64,000 nt of DNA from Rhizobium sp. N324 (GTDB lineage: Bacteria > Pseudomonadota > Alphaproteobacteria > Rhizobiales > Rhizobiaceae): positions 995,001-1,059,000 of the forward strand of contig NZ_CP013630.1 of NCBI RefSeq assembly GCF_001664485.1, written 5' to 3'. The translations under genes and the position numbers were made by a program. The notes under the pieces are model-generated. The model had not been told where the DNA came from. It made no database searches and was given only the letters and a program-made list of their open reading frames with translations. Shown in pieces: positions 35,162 through 44,310 of the stretch; position 1 is the stretch's first letter, and the number at the start of each line of letters is the position of its first letter.

Positions 35162-38100
35162 ATGATCACGGCTTCCCTCGCTTACACGATCCTGTCGAAG
35201 GACATGACGTCGAGCCTGAACAAGGTCGCGTCGCAGGCGACGGTCAAGAAGGACGCTCAGTATTACGCCGACCATATCAACAAGGTCACCGACGTCGACG
35301 ACTTCCTCGGCGATTACAAGCTCTACAGCTATGCGATGAAGGCCTATGGCCTTGAAGACATGACCTACGCCAAGGCCTTCATGAAGAAGGTGCTGGAAAG
35401 CGATCTCACCGACCCCAACAGCTACGCCAACAAGCTCTCCGATACGCGCTACCGCGAATTCGCCGCCGCCTTCAATTTCAATGCGCCTGAAAAGGACGTG
35501 CAGACGGAGGCGCAGGAGGACGATCTCATCGGCCTCTACAAGCAGTCCTTCCTCGACGCCGACAAGGCGGCGACCGCCGAGAGCACCTATTACGGCAACA
35601 ATATCGACAGCGTGAAGACCGTCGACGACCTGGTCAACAACACCAGGCTTCGCACCTATGTGCTGAAGACCTTCAACATCGATCCCACCTATGCGTCGAA
35701 GGATTTTCTGCGCCAGGTGCTGACGAGCGATCTCAGCGACCCCACGAGCGTCGTCAACACGCAGGGCGGCGACAAGTACAAGGCGCTGGCCGCCCAGTTC
35801 AGCTTCAACGCCGACGGCACGGTCACCGGCACGGCCCAGACGGCGGCGCAGAAGGCTTCGGTCATCGAGACCTACACGCTGAATTCCCAGTCCGTCATCA
35901 TCGACAATTCGGTCGGCTCCGACGTCGTCTACGTCAACAAGACGGCGGCCGACTACAACAAGGCCTATTATACCGCCAAGATCGGCACGATCACCAATGT
36001 CGACGATCTGGTCGCCGACAAACGCCTGACCTCCTACATCACGACGGCCTACAGCATGGGCGCTGACTTCACTGCGGCAGCACTGCGTACGGTCCTGACC
36101 GATCCCGGCTATGCCCAGCTGATGGGTTTTACCAACGTCTACAACGCCTTCAACTTCAAGTCGGACGGTTCGACCTCGAACACCGCGCGCGTCCGGACGC
36201 TCGACCAGGCGAACAAGCTGTCGTCGGCGGCGTCGCTCACCGCCAATTATTATAAGGTGACCTCGCAATCGAGCAGCATCACCAATGTCGACGACCTGCT
36301 CGCCGACGCAAACATGGCGCGTTACATCAAGGACGCCTACGGTCTCGGCACGGATTTCAGCAATGCCGATCTGAAGAACATCCTGACCGACCCGGCCTAT
36401 GCCACCGCCCAGGGGAAGGCCGGCATCAATGCCGACTTCAACTTCAATGCGGATGGATCGATCAACGGTGCGGTGATCCAGACGGACACGCAGCGCAAGT
36501 CGACCACCGACAAATCGGCGGCGAACGCGGCCCACTTCAACGCCATGATCGACAGTGTCACCAATGTCGACGGCATCATGTCCGATCCCGTTGCGGTCAG
36601 CTATCTCAGAACCAGCATGCAGATCGCCGACAGCGTCTCCGATGCGACGCTGAGGACCTTCCTCGTCGATCCCGCCGCCGCCAGCGCCCAGGGCTATGGC
36701 GACGTCCACGATCTCTTCAATTTCAAGACCGACGGCTCGGTCGCCACCCTCTATGCCACGCAGACGGCCGCGCAAAGCGCCAACACATCAAGCAAGGCCG
36801 ACAGCGCGGCCGTCTATTACCAGTCGACCATCGCCGGCATCGCCAATGTCGATCAGCTGCTGTCGGACCAGAGGCTCAACAATTTCGTCCGCAACGCCTT
36901 CGGCATCCCGTCCACCGTGACCGACGTCGCCCTTCGCACCATCCTGACCGATCAGAGTGGCACCGGCACCTATGCCGACGTCGCCGCCGCCTTCAATTTC
37001 AAGGCGGATGGCACGCTCGAGGACGGCATGCAGGCGCAGACGGCGGCACAGATCACCAACACGAAAATTGCCGCCGGCGCCCGCACCGACGATTATTCCG
37101 CCCGGATGGCGACGATCGCCAATATCGACGATCTCATCGCCGATCCCGCCATCACCAATTTCCTGAAGAGCACCTACAATCTGCCGTCCAATATCTCGGA
37201 CGCCGACCTGAAGAGCTACCTGACCGATGCGACGGCCGCCTCAGCCGCCGGTTATGCCGATCTCAACGCCGATTTCAACTTCGCCGCCGATGGCACGCTG
37301 CCGGTCGTGAGCTCCGTCCAGACGGCCGATCAGGCGCAGACCACCAATGACAATTATATGGCGCGCTATGACGACGAGCGCGAAGAGGCGATCGACGAGG
37401 TCGCGTCCAATTATTCGAGCATGATGGCCGACAGCAACAGCCTGCTCGATACGGCCGAGATCAAATCGGTCAACGATTTCCTGCGCACCAATTCCGCCGC
37501 CGATTTCAAGAAGAGCAACGACAATCTGCCGGATCCCTATCATGTGGCGCTGCAGGCCTTCGGCCTGACCGACCAGGAGGTGCCACGCTCGATGATGCGC
37601 AAGATCCTGACGAGCGATGCATACGACCCGAAAGGCTATATCGCCTCCTTGAAGGACGAACGAATCACCAATATGGCTCGCGCCTTCAATTTCGGCCCCG
37701 ACGGCAAGGCGGCAGCACCTCTGCAGGCGCTGCCCGACGCGACCCTGGCCAAATACGCCACCGACTACAAGGCGCATGTCACCATGCTGCTGAAGGCCGG
37801 CCCGGTGAAGGACAAGGCATCGAAGGACGCGACGGCGGAGGTGGATTATTTCGCCAAGGGCATGGCGAAGGTACAGTCGCTCGACGATTTCCTCGACGAC
37901 AGCCGCCTGACCGGTTTGGTGCTGAAGGCCAATAACCTCGACCCGAAGGATTACGACAAGGCGACGCTGAAGAAGATCTTCACCTCAGATCCCGACGACA
38001 AGAAGAGCTACTTGAACACCAAGGCCGATGCGCGCTTCAAGGATATCGTCGCCGCCTTCAACTTCGACAAGGACGGCAATCTGACCCGCGCCAAGATTGG

Positions 38101-38491
38101 CGCCATCCAGAACAAGGCGGCCGAGGCGCATACCCAGGAGCTTTACGTCCAGCAGACGATGGAAACCCAGCAGGGCGAAAGCAACGATGGTGTGCGCCTG
38201 GCACTCTATTTCAGCCGCAAGGCCCCGAGCATCACCTCGATCTATTCGATCCTCGGCGACAAGGCGCTCTATCAGGTGATCACCACAGCCTACAGCCTGC
38301 CCTCGCAGATATCGGGCATGGACGTTGCCAAGCAGGCCGATCTTATCAATCGCTTCGTCAAGCTCGAGGATCTCCAGGATCCGAAGAAGGTCGACAAGCT
38401 GCTGCGACGCTTCACCGCCATGTACGACGTCCAGAACGCCACCCAGCAATCGCCGGCCCTGCAAATCCTGACCGGCGGCGGTACGCAGTAG
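35162..38491 (+). CDS. Giant DUF1217 repeat protein
   Basis: A 1,109-residue protein made of about ten units of 90-130 residues. Each begins with a YYxxxIxxIxNVDDLLAD helix, continues with an AYGL.. and ILTDP segment, and ends with FNF followed by two variable residues and DG (for example FNFKSDGST, FNFDKDGNL). Units begin near 35.2, 35.6, 35.9, 36.2, 36.5, 36.8, 37.1, 37.4, 37.8 and 38.2 kb. DUF1217 proteins are often encoded near rhizobial flagellar genes. No signal peptide is visible. The open frame starts at 35099, but ATG 35162 (MITASLAYTILS) has AAAAGGG upstream. The function is unknown. Confidence 0.85.
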   Translation: MITASLAYTILSKDMTSSLNKVASQATVKKDAQYYADHINKVTDVDDFLGDYKLYSYAMKAYGLEDMTYAKAFMKKVLESDLTDPNSYANKLSDTRYREFAAAFNFNAPEKDVQTEAQEDDLIGLYKQSFLDADKAATAESTYYGNNIDSVKTVDDLVNNTRLRTYVLKTFNIDPTYASKDFLRQVLTSDLSDPTSVVNTQGGDKYKALAAQFSFNADGTVTGTAQTAAQKASVIETYTLNSQSVIIDNSVGSDVVYVNKTAADYNKAYYTAKIGTITNVDDLVADKRLTSYITTAYSMGADFTAAALRTVLTDPGYAQLMGFTNVYNAFNFKSDGSTSNTARVRTLDQANKLSSAASLTANYYKVTSQSSSITNVDDLLADANMARYIKDAYGLGTDFSNADLKNILTDPAYATAQGKAGINADFNFNADGSINGAVIQTDTQRKSTTDKSAANAAHFNAMIDSVTNVDGIMSDPVAVSYLRTSMQIADSVSDATLRTFLVDPAAASAQGYGDVHDLFNFKTDGSVATLYATQTAAQSANTSSKADSAAVYYQSTIAGIANVDQLLSDQRLNNFVRNAFGIPSTVTDVALRTILTDQSGTGTYADVAAAFNFKADGTLEDGMQAQTAAQITNTKIAAGARTDDYSARMATIANIDDLIADPAITNFLKSTYNLPSNISDADLKSYLTDATAASAAGYADLNADFNFAADGTLPVVSSVQTADQAQTTNDNYMARYDDEREEAIDEVASNYSSMMADSNSLLDTAEIKSVNDFLRTNSAADFKKSNDNLPDPYHVALQAFGLTDQEVPRSMMRKILTSDAYDPKGYIASLKDERITNMARAFNFGPDGKAAAPLQALPDATLAKYATDYKAHVTMLLKAGPVKDKASKDATAEVDYFAKGMAKVQSLDDFLDDSRLTGLVLKANNLDPKDYDKATLKKIFTSDPDDKKSYLNTKADARFKDIVAAFNFDKDGNLTRAKIGAIQNKAAEAHTQELYVQQTMETQQGESNDGVRLALYFSRKAPSITSIYSILGDKALYQVITTAYSLPSQISGMDVAKQADLINRFVKLEDLQDPKKVDKLLRRFTAMYDVQNATQQSPALQILTGGGTQ

Positions 38492-38522
38492 TCCTAAGGC
38501 AATTCCTAAGCTTCGAATAAGA

Positions 38523-38694
38523 CCCCTCCCCAACCCCTCCCCACAAGGGGGAGGGGCTTAGATGCCGCGCTGCCCTGCACAAACCGCATCGTCGGAGACA
38601 GCGGAACGGTAACAGCGTGCGAGACTCTTAACTTTGGTTGCCGATGCGGCCGCAAGTTTGCCCCTCCCCCTTGTGGGGAGGGGTTGGGGAGGGG
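38523..38694. repeat. RIME-like element, type 1 copy D
   Basis: Complete copy with left arm 38523-38556 (CCCCTCCCCAA, then CCCCTCCCCACAAGGGGGAG) and right arm 38661-38694 (CCCTCCCCCTTGTGGGGAG, GGGTTGGGGAGGGG). Flanks AAGACCCC and GGGGTCTT are inverted. The centre (38557-38660) is about 104 bases, longer than in copy C, and unrelated to the others by eye. It fills the gap between the DUF1217 gene and the FAD oxidase. Confidence 0.85.
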
Positions 38695-38740
38695 TCTTCC
38701 TTCAGGCTGATATCGTCGAACGGGCCTGGTCTCGCCACCC

Positions 38741-40177
38741 TCACACGTCGAGGCTGACCACCTTCCCAGGATTCATGACGCCAGCCGGATCGAAGGCGCG
38801 CTTGATGCGGCGCATCAGCTCGATTTCAATGGCCGGGCGGATCGCCGCCAATTCGTCGCGCTTCAGCTGGCCGATGCCGTGCTCGGCCGAGATCGAGCCG
38901 CCATGGGCGAGCACCAGCCCATGGACGATGTGGTTCATTTCGCGCCAGCGGCCGATGAATGCGGCCTTGTCGGCGCCGACCGGCTGGGAAATATTGTAAT
39001 GGATATTGCCGTCGCCCATATGGCCGAAGGCGCAGATGCGAGCCCCGGGCATCGCCGCCATGACGGCCTCTTCGGCCTCGGCCATGAAATGCGGGATCCT
39101 GGACACCGGCACGGAAACATCGTGCTTGATCGAGCCGCCTTCCGGCTTCTGAGCATCCGACATGCTTTCGCGCATGTGCCAGATCGCCTTCTGCTGCGCC
39201 ACCGATGCGGCAATCGCCGCATCGAGCACCAGCCCGGCCTCAAAACCCTGTTCCAGCACGCCGTTCATCATCCGCTCCGCCGTCTCGGCCGAATCCGATG
39301 TTGAAATGTCGATCAGCACGTACCAGGGATAGGCCGCCTCCAGCGGATCGCGCACGCCGTCGATGTGACGGCTGGTGATTTCGACGCCGAAACGCGGCAT
39401 CAGCTCGAAACCGGTGAGCGAGGCGCCGCAGAGGCTGGAGGCAAGGTTGAAGAGAGCAAGCGCATCCGCCACCGAATTCAGCCCGGCGAATGCCACCTGG
39501 TGGCCGAGCGGCTGGGGAAACAGCTTCAGCACCGCGCCGGTAATGATGCCGAGCGTGCCCTCGGCGCCGATGAAGAGATCGCGCAGGTCGTAACCGGTAT
39601 TGTCCTTCTTCAGCCGGCGCAAGCCATCCCAGATCTCGCCGGTCGGCAGCACCACTTCGAGGCCGAGGCAGAGCTGACGCATATTGCCGTAGGCCAGCAC
39701 CGCCGTGCCGCCGGCATTGGTGGAAAGGTTGCCGCCGATGCGGCATGAGCCCTCGGAGCCGAGCGACAGCGGAAACAGCCGTCCATGCGCCTCGGCCGCC
39801 TTCTGCACATCGGCCAGAATGGCACCGCCGTCGGCGACCAAGACGTTTGCCACCGGATCGACGTCGCGGATCCGGTTCATGCGCTCGAGCGACAGGATGA
39901 TATCGGCCTTGCCGGCACGCGGCGTCTGGCCGCCGACAAGGCCGGTATTGCCGGTCTGCGGCACGATCGCCGTCCCGGTCTCCGTCGCAAGCTTCATGAT
40001 ATCGGAGACTTCCTCGACTGAGCCCGGCTTCAGCAGAAGAGGCGAGGAGCCGTGATAGAGCCCGCGGTTCTCGACCAGATGCGGCGCAAGATCGGCCTCG
40101 TTGCGCAGCGCGTATTTGTCGCCGACGATGGCTGCGAAGCGGTCGAGAAGTTCGGTGGAAATGCCGGTGCTGCTCAT
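38741..40177 (-). CDS. FAD-linked oxidase (D-lactate/2-hydroxyglutarate dehydrogenase type)
   Basis: A 478-residue FAD-binding PCMH-type enzyme. FAD-binding PQTGNTGLVGGQTPRAGKAD (about residues 79-98), LGSEGSCRIGGNLSTNAGGT, GYDLRDLFIGAEGTLGIITGAVLKLFP, and the C-terminal FAD-oxidase domain with GHMGDGNIHYN and GSISAEHGIGQLK. Close relatives act on D-lactate, D-2-hydroxyglutarate or glycolate; the substrate is not deducible. I start at ATG 40177 (MSSTGIS); an in-frame upstream extension to 40315 is not family-like. The YrdC/Sua5 gene lies 34 bases upstream on the same strand. Confidence 0.9.
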   Translation of the reverse strand: MSSTGISTELLDRFAAIVGDKYALRNEADLAPHLVENRGLYHGSSPLLLKPGSVEEVSDIMKLATETGTAIVPQTGNTGLVGGQTPRAGKADIILSLERMNRIRDVDPVANVLVADGGAILADVQKAAEAHGRLFPLSLGSEGSCRIGGNLSTNAGGTAVLAYGNMRQLCLGLEVVLPTGEIWDGLRRLKKDNTGYDLRDLFIGAEGTLGIITGAVLKLFPQPLGHQVAFAGLNSVADALALFNLASSLCGASLTGFELMPRFGVEITSRHIDGVRDPLEAAYPWYVLIDISTSDSAETAERMMNGVLEQGFEAGLVLDAAIAASVAQQKAIWHMRESMSDAQKPEGGSIKHDVSVPVSRIPHFMAEAEEAVMAAMPGARICAFGHMGDGNIHYNISQPVGADKAAFIGRWREMNHIVHGLVLAHGGSISAEHGIGQLKRDELAAIRPAIEIELMRRIKRAFDPAGVMNPGKVVSLDV

Positions 40178-40211
40178 CGGGGTCGGTCCTTCGTCGATTT
40201 GATCGGGGCTG

Positions 40212-41186
40212 TCAGTCGCGCGGAGCCGCCGCCCGCTGCAGGCGGTCGTTGATCGCTTCGCCGAGCCCCTCCTCGGGAATGGCGGAGAAGGCGATGCTCG
40301 AAGCGCCGCTGGCATCGGCCCGCTTCATGTAGTCGAAAAGATTGGCCGCCGCCTCCGCCAGGTCGCCGCGCGGGCTGAGATCAAGCACGATCCGCGCAGC
40401 CTCCGCGCCTGAGACCGAAGCACCGCCGAAGGCGATCAGCGCTTCGCCGGGGTCGACCGTGATGGCGTTGAGGCGCACCGAGGCACCAGGCGCGTAGTGT
40501 GAGGCGAGCATGCCGGGCGCTTCGATCGCTGCCGATGCCGTCTTCGCCCTGAGCAGCGGCCGGCCTGCGACGCGTTCGATCTCGCGGGCCGCCAGGCCGC
40601 CCGGCCGCAACAGCCGCACCCGGTCGCCCTCGACCTTGACGATGGTTGATTCGACGCCGACGGTGCTTGGGCCTGCATCGAGGATCAACGGGACCTTCGC
40701 CCCGAGATCGGCCTCGACATGGGCAGCACTCGTCGCGCTGATCGCGCCCGAGGTATTGGCGCTCGGGGCTGCGAGCGGCCGCCCGAAGGCGCCGATCAGG
40801 GCGCCGGCAAAACCTTTCGGCACGCGCACCCCAACGCTGTCGAGCCCGGCGGTCGCCAGCGAATGGATCGGGCTTTGCGGTTTCAGCGGCAGCACAAGCG
40901 TCAACGGACCGGGCCAGAACGCTGTGGCGAGCGCCCGCGAGACGGGGTCGAATTCGGCGTGTTGTTCGGCCATCGCAAGATCGGCCATGTGGCAGATCAG
41001 CGGGTTGAAGCTCGGCCGTCCCTTGGTCTCGTAGATGCGGGTGATCGCCGCCGGATTGGTGGCGTCGGCGGCAAGGCCGTAGACGGTTTCGGTCGGGATG
41101 GCGATGGCAAAGCCGTCGGCAAGAGCGGCTGAGGCCGCCTCAAGTGCTGCCCGCCTGTCTGCCTCTATGTCGATGATGCGTGCCAT
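40212..41186 (-). CDS. L-threonylcarbamoyl-AMP synthase (Sua5 type)
   Basis: A 324-residue Sua5 protein that makes threonylcarbamoyl-AMP for the t6A37 modification of ANN-decoding tRNAs. YrdC domain: PTETVYGLAADATNPAAITRIYETKGRPSFNPLICH (about residues 30-65), TFWPGPLTLVLP-like (AFWPGPLTLVLPLK), SANTSGAISATSA, and VESTIVKVEGDRVRLLRPGG. The extra C-terminal Sua5 domain (ALIAFGGASVSG) follows. I start at ATG 41186 (MARIIDIEAD); the frame is open to 41357. It precedes the FAD oxidase on the same strand. Confidence 0.92.
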   Translation of the reverse strand: MARIIDIEADRRAALEAASAALADGFAIAIPTETVYGLAADATNPAAITRIYETKGRPSFNPLICHMADLAMAEQHAEFDPVSRALATAFWPGPLTLVLPLKPQSPIHSLATAGLDSVGVRVPKGFAGALIGAFGRPLAAPSANTSGAISATSAAHVEADLGAKVPLILDAGPSTVGVESTIVKVEGDRVRLLRPGGLAAREIERVAGRPLLRAKTASAAIEAPGMLASHYAPGASVRLNAITVDPGEALIAFGGASVSGAEAARIVLDLSPRGDLAEAAANLFDYMKRADASGASSIAFSAIPEEGLGEAINDRLQRAAAPRD

Positions 41187-41274
41187 GTACTGCCCGATGC
41201 TTTGGTCCCGGCAGTCCTTAGGCTTTCCGCTGCTTGCGATCAATCGCGTTGTTGGGCGCACCCATGCATGCGCG

Positions 41275-41883
41275 TCACAGTTGCCGGATGATTTCGCGCA
41301 GCTGTTCGTTGCGGGCGCCGAGCAGCAGGATGTTGCGGATCGCCGCCTGCGGATCATGGGTGCGGAAGAGCAGGCCGTTGCCGCGCACCGACCGGTCGAT
41401 GGTCATCTTTTCCTGGGAGTTCTCGCCCGCTTTGATGGCGACGGCGAAATACATGCGGGAATAGCCGACATCGATGCGTTCGAAGAAATTGTCGTTTTCG
41501 CCGATGTCGGAATAAAAATTGGCGATGTAGAAGGCCCAGCTGACCTCTTCGTAATGGGCGAATTTGGTCCGTGCCGCGGTGACGTGGCAATAGCCGAGAT
41601 GCGGGCTGTCCTCCAGCGTCCGGTGGAAGATCATCTTCGGAAACTGGATCGAGTGGTGGAAGCCGTTGATGTGCTGATGCGTCTTCTCGCCGGCGACCTG
41701 CAGCTTGCGGCCGGTCTTGGCGGCGACCTCGTCATGGGTGAAATAGCGCTTTTCCTCGGCCAGCCAGTGCCGCCGCTCGCGGGGGATGCGGCCGGTGCGC
41801 AGGAATTCGGAATGCGCGGCAACCAGCTGCGGCTCCTGCGATCTGCTTGCATCTCTAGCGTCGAAATAACGGAGTTTGGCCAT
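41275..41883 (-). CDS. Conserved rhizobial protein (DUF6656-like)
   Basis: A 202-residue soluble protein with an unusual concentration of aromatic and histidine residues: HWLAEEKRYFTHDE, GEKTHQHINGFHHSIQFPKMIFHRTLEDSPHLGYCHV and EEVSWAFYIANFYSDIGENDNFFERIDVGYSRMYFAVAIK. The His-rich stretch (residues about 67-98) could bind metal, but this is speculative. I believe it belongs to a Rhizobiales family (possibly DUF6656), with low certainty. I start at ATG 41883 (MAKLRYFDAR); a TTAA-N7-TTAA CtrA-type site lies 52 bases upstream. Confidence 0.65.
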   Translation of the reverse strand: MAKLRYFDARDASRSQEPQLVAAHSEFLRTGRIPRERRHWLAEEKRYFTHDEVAAKTGRKLQVAGEKTHQHINGFHHSIQFPKMIFHRTLEDSPHLGYCHVTAARTKFAHYEEVSWAFYIANFYSDIGENDNFFERIDVGYSRMYFAVAIKAGENSQEKMTIDRSVRGNGLLFRTHDPQAAIRNILLLGARNEQLREIIRQL

Positions 41884-41934
41884 GGTTCGCGTGCTTCGTC
41901 GGTCTCGGATCATCAGCAGGATAGGACCGTATGC

Positions 41935-41949
41935 TTAAGGCGGTGTTAA
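41935..41949. promoter_or_regulatory. CtrA-type site TTAA-N7-TTAA
   Basis: TTAAGGCGGTGTTAA, an exact match to the CtrA full-site consensus TTAA-N7-TTAA. It lies 52 bases upstream of the minus-strand DUF6656-like gene and 345 bases upstream of the GbcA-like gene, so it most likely serves the former. A chance hit is possible. Confidence 0.5.
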
Positions 41950-41992
41950 GATGGTGCGGGTGGCCGACCGCCTGCAGTTCAGAAATCGGCCA

Positions 41993-42225
41993 ATGTCGCA
42001 AATGCGATGGCGGTCGCTGTCGGGCCGCCGGCCTCTTTGTGGATCGGGTCTTTACGCCATGTCGCAATTGACGATAATTGCCTGCAGAGTCGGCCGATGC
42101 AGGTCGACCGGATGGGTGGATTCAAGCTCTGCCGCATCCTGTCGTCAATTTCGAAGCCGATGTCGCATTACAACCGAGCGGCAGAGATGCCAGGTGATTA
42201 AATGGGTCCAGGTGATTAAATGGGC
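41993..42225. promoter_or_regulatory. Repeat-rich upstream region of the GbcA-like gene
   Basis: Within the 410-base divergent gap (41884-42293), three copies of ATGTCGCA occur at 41993-42000, 42059-42066 and 42160-42167, and a perfect tandem 17-base repeat CCAGGTGATTAAATGGG lies at 42190-42206 and 42208-42224. The rest has no gene. The motifs could be regulator sites for the oxygenase gene, but no regulator gene is nearby. Confidence 0.45.
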
Positions 42226-42293
42226 GCCGTGAACAATTCTCCCGAAGGAGAAGGAAGCGGGCGCGCTTCCGCCGGGTGCACGAGGACATGAAG

Positions 42294-43538
42294 ATGGATA
42301 TTCGCAGCAACGTTTTGCGTCAGCTTAAGAACCGCCGTGAGGGCTTCAGCCTGGAACGGCCGTTTTACATCGACGAAGATTATTTCCAGCTCGACATGGA
42401 GATGATCTATTATCGCGACTGGCTATTCATCGGCCATGATTGCGAGTTGCCGAAGCCGGGCGCCTATTTCACCGTCCAGATCGGCAGCTATCCGGTCGTC
42501 GTCGTCCGCGGCAAAGACAATGTCATCCGCGCCTTCCACAACAGCTGTCGCCATCGCGGCTCGCGCGTCTGCACCAAGGAGCACGGCTCCTCCGTGCGTC
42601 TGGTCTGCCCCTATCATCAGTGGACCTATGATCTCGAAGGCAAGCTCGCCTTCGCCCGCCACATGGGCGATGATTTCGACAAGACCGGCTTCAACCTGAA
42701 GCCCGTTCATTGTGAAATCGTCGCAGGCTATGTCTTCATCTGCCTTGCCAACACCGCTCCGGACTTCCAGCCGGTGCGCGACAAGATCGAGCCCTATGTC
42801 GCGCCGCACCGGATCAGCGAGAGCAAGGTCGCCTTCCAGAGCACGATCATCGAGAAGGGCAACTGGAAGCTCGTCTGGGAAAACAACCGCGAGTGCTATC
42901 ACTGCGCCGCCAATCATCCTGAACTCTGCCGCACCTATCCGGAAGCCCCGAGCGTCACCGGCACGGATGGCGGCGCCGACGACCCTGAGATTGCCGGCCA
43001 TTGGGCGCGCTGCGAGGCCGCCGGCCTGCCGAGCAAGTTCCAGATTTCGCCGGACGGCCAGTTCCGCACCGCCCGCATGCCGCTGATCGAGGATGCCGAA
43101 AGCTACACCATGTCGGGCAAGCCGGCCGTCAAGCGCCGGATTGCCGACGATATCGCGATCGACCGTATCGGCACCATGCTGCTCTTCCACTATCCGACGA
43201 CGTGGAACCACCTGCTTGGCGACCATGCCATCTCCTTCCGGGTGCTGCCGCTCAGCGCCAACGAAACGGCGGTGACGACCAAGTGGCTCGTCCACAAGGA
43301 CGCCGTCGAAGGCGTGGATTATAATCTCGAGGAATTGACCCACGTCTGGACCGAGACCAACGACCAGGACCGCCGCATCGTCGAGGAGAACGCCTTCGGC
43401 ATTCACTCGCCGGCCTATGAACCCGGCCCCTATTCCTCCCTGCACGAGGGCGGCGTCATGCAGTTCCTCGAATGGTATTCGAACTTCATGGTCAACCGCC
43501 TGCAGGGTGATCAGACAAAAATTTCAGCGGTCGCCTGA
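42294..43538 (+). CDS. GbcA-like Rieske aromatic-ring/betaine oxygenase alpha subunit
   Basis: A 414-residue Rieske non-heme iron oxygenase. The Rieske 2Fe-2S ligands are C85-R-H87 (CRHRGSRVC) and C105-x2-H108 (CPYHQWTYD). The mononuclear iron region is NNRECYHCAANHPELC. Best resemblance is to the glycine betaine monooxygenase (GbcA)/stachydrine demethylase group, which demethylates betaines and needs a GbcB-type reductase; no reductase is encoded in this window. The frame opens at 42276, but ATG 42294 (MDIRSNV) has GAGG at the right distance (8 bases). Terminator-like hairpin follows. Confidence 0.88.
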   Translation: MDIRSNVLRQLKNRREGFSLERPFYIDEDYFQLDMEMIYYRDWLFIGHDCELPKPGAYFTVQIGSYPVVVVRGKDNVIRAFHNSCRHRGSRVCTKEHGSSVRLVCPYHQWTYDLEGKLAFARHMGDDFDKTGFNLKPVHCEIVAGYVFICLANTAPDFQPVRDKIEPYVAPHRISESKVAFQSTIIEKGNWKLVWENNRECYHCAANHPELCRTYPEAPSVTGTDGGADDPEIAGHWARCEAAGLPSKFQISPDGQFRTARMPLIEDAESYTMSGKPAVKRRIADDIAIDRIGTMLLFHYPTTWNHLLGDHAISFRVLPLSANETAVTTKWLVHKDAVEGVDYNLEELTHVWTETNDQDRRIVEENAFGIHSPAYEPGPYSSLHEGGVMQFLEWYSNFMVNRLQGDQTKISAVA

Positions 43539-43543
43539 TGCAT

Positions 43544-43577
43544 GTCACCCGGAACCGTGCAGCGGTTCCGGGATGAC
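43544..43577. repeat. Hairpin element after the GbcA-like gene
   Basis: GTCACCCGGAACCG (43544-43557) pairs with CGGTTCCGGGATGAC (43563-43577) around TGCAG. It is a compact palindrome of the rhizobial intergenic type, lacks a T-run, and may still act as a transcription end for the oxygenase gene. Confidence 0.6.
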
Positions 43578-43767
43578 GAGATGCATCGATAAAGGACGAA
43601 AGCGCGTTCCGGGCGACACCGTCAAAGGATGGCCTCCCGGTTAATGCGCGGTTCAGGTCGATTTCTTTAGAAATACGAAAGCAGCCGGCCCCCGGCCGCT
43701 TTCGGAACCATTCGGGCACGAAAGCGTTGCTGAGCAGGCGGTTATCGCTGTTGAATGGGAGAGAAGA

Positions 43768-44238
43768 ATGTTCGGTTTGAGTAACAAGATCGCGACCGCA
43801 GTTCTGGCTGCCGCCGTCGTTCTGACAGGGTTCGTGCCGTCGCAGGCAATCCAGATGCCGACCGCCCCGCAGGTGGAAAAATCCTCCGCCATCGAGAACG
43901 TCCAATACCGCCGCTACTATCGCCGCGATTATTATCGGCCCGGCTATCGCCCCGGCGCTTATTACCGGCCCGGCTATTACGGCGGCTATCGCGGGTATTC
44001 CTATTATCGCCCGGGCTATCGTCACTATAACGGCTACTGGTATCCGCTGGCCGCCTTCGGCGCCGGCGCGGTCATCGGCGGCGCCATCGTCGCGCAGCCG
44101 CGTTACGTCGCACCCGGGCCCCGCATGGGTTCAAGCCACGTTGCCTGGTGCGCTAACCGCTACCGGTCCTATCGCGCCTACGACAACACCTTCCAGCCCT
44201 ATAACGGCCCGCGCCAGCAGTGCTATTCCCCGTATTGA
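43768..44238 (+). CDS. BA14K family protein
   Basis: A 156-residue exported protein: signal peptide [27 protein letters not shown], then an Arg/Tyr/Gly/Pro-rich segment with repeats like [31 protein letters not shown] (split here), a possible transmembrane segment at about residues 90-111 ([20 protein letters not shown]), and the C-terminal BA14K motif ([17 protein letters not shown] and [16 protein letters not shown]). BA14K is known as a Brucella immunoreactive/lectin-like protein family of Rhizobiales, usually with several paralogues per genome. The gene is preceded by GGGAGAGAAG. Confidence 0.9.
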   Translation: MFGLSNKIATAVLAAAVVLTGFVPSQAIQMPTAPQVEKSSAIENVQYRRYYRRDYYRPGYRPGAYYRPGYYGGYRGYSYYRPGYRHYNGYWYPLAAFGAGAVIGGAIVAQPRYVAPGPRMGSSHVAWCANRYRSYRAYDNTFQPYNGPRQQCYSPY

Positions 44239-44310
44239 GGTGAGGTAAGGTAAAGCACGACGCGAGTTGCTTCGGCGGAGGAATTGGCCGGAACATCACC
44301 CGCCCTCCTT

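Noticed and set aside
43900..44035. Repeated TATCGCCCCGG-type units, reminiscent of a short array
   Set aside because: They are codons for the Tyr-Arg-Pro-Gly repeats of the BA14K protein; there are no equal spacers and hence no CRISPR.
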